Below are positions 13,698-17,672 of a stretch of DNA of 17,672 nt, in pieces. Source of the DNA: Bacteroidales bacterium UBA1216 (GTDB lineage: Bacteria; Bacteroidota; Bacteroidia; Bacteroidales; Paludibacteraceae); the NCBI GenBank assembly GCA_002309255.1, contig DBXI01000004.1, positions 1 to 17,672 on the forward strand, read 5' to 3'. Numbering within the stretch: the first letter of the stretch is position 1; every line of letters starts with the position of its first letter. Under the pieces are notes generated by a model that was not told the origin of the DNA, ran no database searches, and worked only from the letters and a program-made list of their open reading frames with translations. The translations under genes and the position numbers were made by a program.

Positions 13698-15140
13698 ATG
13701 AAACGAATCACACTTATACTACTTGGTTTCCTGTGTCTCACTTCGGTGCAGGCGCAGGACGCTAAGCAGGAGAAGAAAGAGGCGGCCAAGTCGCACCTCA
13801 AGCAGCACTTCAAGCTCTACGGGTTCATCCGTAACTACTTCACCTACGACAGCCGCGAGAGCATATCGGGCACCGGTGATCTGTATAACTACCAACCCAA
13901 GGACGAACTGTGGAATCAGACTCCCGAACAGGCAGAAGCCTCCGGTGTGACACGCGAAGACATGAATGCCGTAGGTACATTCCGCTTCTTGTCGCTCACC
14001 ACGCGTCTGGGACTGAACATCGTGGATTACAAGTGGCGCGGCACGGAGTTCGGCGGCAAGATTGAGGCTGACTTCTATGCCGGCTTGGGCACGAAGGTGG
14101 TGGCTGCATATAACGCCTTCACCGGCACGCACAACGTAGGCGGCGTGGCTCAGTTCCGTTTGCGTCAGGCATATATGACCTTGGGGTGGGACAGTCTGAA
14201 GATGAATGATAAGGATTACGCGCGCGTAGACCTGACGATCGGTCAGACCTGGCACCCGATGGCTGCCGACCTGTGTGATGTGATAGCACTGAACTCCGGC
14301 GCGCCTTTTGGTCCGTTCAACCGTTCGCCGCAGATCAAGCTTGATGCCCGGCTGGGCAAGTTCGTCACTCTGACCGCTGCCGGCTTGTGGCAGATGCAGT
14401 ATCAGAGCACAGGCCCGAATACGCAGTCCGCGGAGTACATTCTGTACGCCAAGACGCCGGAGGCTTACCTCGGGCTCTCCGTGCACGACAATGGCTTCCT
14501 GATGCGTGCCGGTGCTGACGTACTGAGCATCAAACCACGCAACCAAGGTACCGTGATCGGTGCCGACGGCTCTGCAGTAACGGTCACTGTTAAGGATCGC
14601 ATCACAACCGTCTCGCCATTCTTGTACCTGCAATACAAGCAGGGTGACTTCTCGATCAAGGCCAAGACGATCTTCGCCGAGGCGGGCGAGCACATGAACA
14701 TGAACGGCGGCTACGGCGTAAAAGCGAAGAACGCTGACGGCTCATGGGAGTACACACCTACACGCACCAGCACATCGTGGCTGAGCATCGTGTATGGCGG
14801 CAAGGTCGGAGCGCAAGAAGACAAGCACCCTCAGAAACTGCAAGGAATCCTGTTCGCCGGCTACATCCGTAACTTCGGCACCAAAGAGGCGCTGATGGAT
14901 GCTGACGGCGATGGTAAAGCCGATGACTACTTCTATCCCCGTGGCAGCAACATGAACCGGATGTACCGCCTCTCACCCACCCTGCTCTACACGGTGGGTA
15001 AGTTCCAGCTCGGCTGCGAGTACGAGATCACGTCGGTGCAGTACGGCCGTGGCGGCGTAGGCATCAACGGCTTGGCTGAGAACGGTCTGCACTGGGTCAC
15101 CAACCATCGCATACAGCTGATGACGAAGTTTAACTTCTGA
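13698..15140 (+). CDS. Porin-like outer-membrane beta-barrel (DcaP-like)
   Basis: A protein of 480 residues. A signal peptide ends near V-Q-A-Q (about residue 20). A short Lys/Glu-rich helix (about 21-35) precedes the barrel, a layout seen in DcaP-type trimeric porins with an N-terminal coiled coil. The rest has many alternating strands, starting K-L-Y-G-F-I-R (39-45), with Gly/Asn/Asp-rich loops, and ends in K-F-N-F (terminal Phe). A D-A-D-G-D-G-K-A-D-D loop near residue 400 could bind calcium. Length and strand content suit a large diffusion porin, not a TonB-dependent receptor: there is no plug domain. It follows the DASS gene by 65 bases and precedes a strong terminator, so it is probably the last gene of the cluster and brings the substrate through the outer membrane. 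The DcaP assignment is by resemblance only. Confidence 0.72.
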   Translation: MKRITLILLGFLCLTSVQAQDAKQEKKEAAKSHLKQHFKLYGFIRNYFTYDSRESISGTGDLYNYQPKDELWNQTPEQAEASGVTREDMNAVGTFRFLSLTTRLGLNIVDYKWRGTEFGGKIEADFYAGLGTKVVAAYNAFTGTHNVGGVAQFRLRQAYMTLGWDSLKMNDKDYARVDLTIGQTWHPMAADLCDVIALNSGAPFGPFNRSPQIKLDARLGKFVTLTAAGLWQMQYQSTGPNTQSAEYILYAKTPEAYLGLSVHDNGFLMRAGADVLSIKPRNQGTVIGADGSAVTVTVKDRITTVSPFLYLQYKQGDFSIKAKTIFAEAGEHMNMNGGYGVKAKNADGSWEYTPTRTSTSWLSIVYGGKVGAQEDKHPQKLQGILFAGYIRNFGTKEALMDADGDGKADDYFYPRGSNMNRMYRLSPTLLYTVGKFQLGCEYEITSVQYGRGGVGINGLAENGLHWVTNHRIQLMTKFNF

Positions 15141-15157
15141 TGAATGCACAGCACAGC

Positions 15158-15200
15158 ATCCTCCGCTTGATCATGATAGAACAAGCGGGGGATTTTTTTT
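15158..15200 (+). terminator. Rho-independent terminator after the porin gene
   Basis: A 12-bp stem (15158-15169 with 15182-15193, one wobble) with a 12-base loop ends in a run of eight Ts (15193-15200), 17 bases after the stop codon. Confidence 0.92.
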
Positions 15201-15269
15201 GTTCGATTGGCACTTTTTGCCCATTTGGCTTTAAACTGACATTTTTATGAAAGATTTTTTGTAAAACAC

Positions 15270-15300
15270 TTGCATAAATGAATCTTTTTTTGTATCTTTG
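15270..15300 (+). promoter_or_regulatory. Promoter of the modular alpha-amylase
   Basis: TTG (15270-15272), 20 bases, then TATCTTTG (15293-15300), again with a T run before the -7 element. The leader to ATG 15376 is about 70 bases. Confidence 0.82.
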
Positions 15301-15375
15301 CATGCTTTTGGGGGTGCTTATACCTGACACCCGCATAAACAGTAATTAATACCAAACACTAAATATCTTAAATCA

Positions 15376-17672
15376 ATGAAAAAACTTACATCTTTGTTCC
15401 TATTGCTATGCATGAGCATGGGAATGTGGTCAGCTACAAGTAGCGTGCCTTCACAGGCACCTGATGTGATGCTACAGGCCTTCTATTGGGACAGTTACCC
15501 CAATGGTAACGGCAATGCTTATGGCAACACAGGCTGGCAAACCTTGCTTAAGGACTCAGCTGAGCTGGGTGAGTACTTTGACCTGGTGTGGCTTCCTCCC
15601 ACAGCCAACGGTGACGGTACGGGATATATCCCCCGTCAGTACAGCAACCTCAATAGCGCCTTCGGTAGCGAGGCTGACCTACGCTTGCTGATTGGTTCGC
15701 TGAAGAGACGTAACAGCCGCGCTATAGCGGATATCGTAATCAACCACTGCGGTAACAGGTATAACTCCTGTGACTTCTGGCCGCTGGATTTCGGTACATA
15801 CGGCAAGTTCAATCCTGACAACACATGGCTCACCACGGATGATGAAGGCAACTGTGGCGGTGGTTCGCATGCAGATGTCGGTTACGACGGCGAACAGAAC
15901 TATGGAGCTGCCCGCGACTGGGATCACCAGAACACGAACGTGCAGGCCATGTGCCGCGCGTACCTGCAATGGATGAAAGCGCAAGGCTACGACGGCTGGC
16001 GCTACGACTATTGCAAAGGATTCACACACGATCATATCAATGACTACAACCTGGCTGCAGGTGCATACATCTCAGTCATGGAGTATTGGGATGGCAATAG
16101 TGATGTCCTTCAGTCGCGCCTGAACGACGCCAGCTGGAACACGATGGTGTTCGACTTCAGCACCAAGTACAATGCGCTGAACGACGGTATCTGCGCATTC
16201 AACTACGCCAAATGCAAAGGTGCAGGTCTACCCGGTGCCGGTAAGAGCAAGTATGCTGTGACCTTCGTTGACAACCATGATACGTTCACCCGCAACAACA
16301 GTGAGTTCGGCGGACAGAACAACTCGATGTCGAGTGATTTGAAAGACCGTCTGCTTCAAGCCAATGCGTATATTCTCTCGATGCCGGGTATCCCCTGTGT
16401 GTTCTATCCGCACTGGGTAACCCACAAGGCTGCTATCAAGAAGATGATTGAGGCGCGTCACATAACGGGCGTGCACAGCGAGAGCGAGGTGAAGGACGAA
16501 TATGCCGAAGAAGGCGGCTATCAGGCTACCATCGTCGGCAAGAACGGATATATCGTTCTGCAACTCGGCAACAAAACCATCCACGACAAGAAGAACGTCG
16601 ATTGGCTGAGTGCTTATACCCTGACCGCCTCCGGCAACGACTACGCTATCTGGACGTGTGTTAAGGAGACTGAGTACTACATGAAGAACAACTGGGACAA
16701 AGGCAGTGACTGGGCTTGGAAGAAGATGACCGCTGTTGGTGATGACACCTTCAAACTGGAGAACGTGGTATTCGGCGGTACAGGTGTCAACTACAACACG
16801 GCTGAATCCGATGAAGGTAATACATGGGTTGAAGCGGCTTCCTTCAAGGGTGATGCAATCTCCGCAGGTGACAAAGTAACGTTCACGCTCGATCCTACAG
16901 CCGGCACCGTTACGGCGAAGAAGGTTGATGCCGGTGGCTCGGGTGAAGAGCAAGGCGGCGAAGAACAACCTGCCACAACCAAGTTCTACATCACAGGTAA
17001 TAATGCGTTGGTAGGGGATGAACTTGCATGGAATCCGGCTGCTATAACAGTAACAGCAGATAGCTATACGTTTGAGAATCTAGCCGCAGGTGATTATAAA
17101 CTGAAGGTAACTACTAATGGACAATGGGCTACTGCTAAGGGCTATGATGACCTGACCAGCAAGGCTGACGGCCTAATCAAGGATGGTGATGGCAACATCT
17201 GCTTCACGCTGACTAAGGCAAGCAAGGTAACAGTAACTTACACCGCCAGCAAGTTCACCGTGGAGATCGAGGCTGTCGGTGGTGGCTCGGGTGAAGAGCA
17301 AGGCGGCGAAGAACAACCTGCCACAACCAAGTTCTACATCACAGGTAATAATGCGTTGGTAGGGGATGAACTTGCATGGAATCCGGCTGCTATAGCAGTA
17401 ACAGCAGATAACTATACGTTTGAGAATCTAGCCGCAGGTGATTATAAACTGAAGGTAACTACCAATGGACAATGGGCTACTGCTAAGGGCTATGACGACC
17501 TGACCAGCAAGGCTGACGGCCTAAGCAAGGATGGTGATGGCAACATCTGCTTCACGCTAACTAAGGCAAGCAAGGTAACAGTAACTTACACCGCCAGCAA
17601 GTTCACCGTGGAGATCGAGACTGTCGGTGGTGGCTCGGGTGAAGAGCAAGGCGGCGAAGAGCAACCAGCAGC
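15376..17672 (+). CDS. Secreted GH13 alpha-amylase with tandem C-terminal modules (3' end outside window)
   Basis: The frame is open from ATG 15376 to the right edge (765 full codons). A signal peptide covers about residues 1-20. The GH13 barrel is compact and resembles the plant/GH13_6-type or related subfamilies: D-I-V-I-N-H (119-124), G-W-R-Y-D (nucleophile Asp211), M-E-Y-W (acid/base Glu236) and F-V-D-N-H-D (Asp302). The catalytic part ends at about 430. Next is a beta domain starting Y-Y-M-K-N-N-W (434-440) with two Trp close together, similar in style to starch-binding or surface modules of Bacteroidales amylases. From residue 520 there are 116-residue repeats, each with a Gly/Ser/Glu linker and a beta-rich module with one conserved Trp pair (L-A-W-N-P and G-Q-W-A-T). 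It probably cleaves starch outside the cell or at the surface; the C-terminal anchor or sorting signal lies beyond the window. Confidence 0.9.
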   Translation, partial: MKKLTSLFLLLCMSMGMWSATSSVPSQAPDVMLQAFYWDSYPNGNGNAYGNTGWQTLLKDSAELGEYFDLVWLPPTANGDGTGYIPRQYSNLNSAFGSEADLRLLIGSLKRRNSRAIADIVINHCGNRYNSCDFWPLDFGTYGKFNPDNTWLTTDDEGNCGGGSHADVGYDGEQNYGAARDWDHQNTNVQAMCRAYLQWMKAQGYDGWRYDYCKGFTHDHINDYNLAAGAYISVMEYWDGNSDVLQSRLNDASWNTMVFDFSTKYNALNDGICAFNYAKCKGAGLPGAGKSKYAVTFVDNHDTFTRNNSEFGGQNNSMSSDLKDRLLQANAYILSMPGIPCVFYPHWVTHKAAIKKMIEARHITGVHSESEVKDEYAEEGGYQATIVGKNGYIVLQLGNKTIHDKKNVDWLSAYTLTASGNDYAIWTCVKETEYYMKNNWDKGSDWAWKKMTAVGDDTFKLENVVFGGTGVNYNTAESDEGNTWVEAASFKGDAISAGDKVTFTLDPTAGTVTAKKVDAGGSGEEQGGEEQPATTKFYITGNNALVGDELAWNPAAITVTADSYTFENLAAGDYKLKVTTNGQWATAKGYDDLTSKADGLIKDGDGNICFTLTKASKVTVTYTASKFTVEIEAVGGGSGEEQGGEEQPATTKFYITGNNALVGDELAWNPAAIAVTADNYTFENLAAGDYKLKVTTNGQWATAKGYDDLTSKADGLSKDGDGNICFTLTKASKVTVTYTASKFTVEIETVGGGSGEEQGGEEQPA
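16933..17672 (+). repeat. Tandem 348-bp coding repeats
   Basis: Unit 1 is 16933-17280 and unit 2 is 17281-17628; they differ at 7 positions by eye (about 98% identity), four of them changing the amino acid. Unit 3 begins at 17629 and runs off the edge; its first 32 bases match, then the linker diverges. The period is exactly 116 codons. Confidence 0.95.

Noticed and set aside
13719..14693. Long open frame of 324 codons on the - strand
   Set aside because: It is the shadow of the porin gene; no signal peptide, domain or promoter is seen.
16933..17672. CRISPR-like array
   Set aside because: The 348-bp units are coding, in frame and nearly identical throughout, with no short repeats alternating with unique spacers.

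Overview
The window looks like a chromosomal segment of a member of the Bacteroidales (phylum Bacteroidota), genus not determined. The evidence is repeated promoters of the Bacteroidetes type (TTTG or TTG, 20 bases, then TANNTTTG), weak Shine-Dalgarno signals, a SusA-like amylase, lipoproteins with short Bacteroidales-type lipoboxes, beta-barrels ending in Phe, and an S1 protein with a Lys/Ala-rich tail. Nearly everything is on the + strand; one small gene at 2853-3209 is on the - strand.

Layout. 1-514: 3' end of rpsA (ribosomal protein S1) and its terminator. 605-2793: a two-gene unit, a small outer-membrane beta-barrel followed by a lipoprotein of the S41 peptidase fold, with a strong promoter and a terminator. 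2853-3350: a small - strand ArdC-N-like protein with two inverted repeats upstream. 3431-5237: the RNase P RNA gene (rnpB) followed 13 bases later by a yihY/brkB-family membrane protein gene. 5282-8318: a periplasmic SusA-like GH13 glycosidase, then rlmN. 8406-10793: a second, paralogous S41-lipoprotein/beta-barrel pair in the reverse gene order. 10880-11436: a promoter with a 20-bp perfect palindrome, a decayed 3' fragment of a second rlmN, and a probable terminator. 11608-15200: an operon-like cluster of an RpiB-family sugar-phosphate isomerase with an altered active site, a DASS/SLC13 anion transporter and a large porin-like protein. 15270-17672: a secreted GH13 alpha-amylase running off the right edge, carrying nearly identical 116-residue tandem modules.

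How the genes may work together. The two GH13 enzymes point to alpha-glucan use: one secreted and modular, one SusA-like and probably periplasmic. The porin/DASS/isomerase cluster looks like an uptake route for a small anionic substrate across both membranes. The recurring S41-lipoprotein/beta-barrel pair is the best candidate for an undescribed system. It occurs twice in 10 kb with opposite gene order. Both S41-like members appear to lack the catalytic lysine at its usual place, so they may act as binding or scaffold proteins, or use a different active site. Short 7-base-period repeats recur just upstream of several start codons and once inside rlmN.

All functional calls come from reading the sequence by eye; no database search was run.
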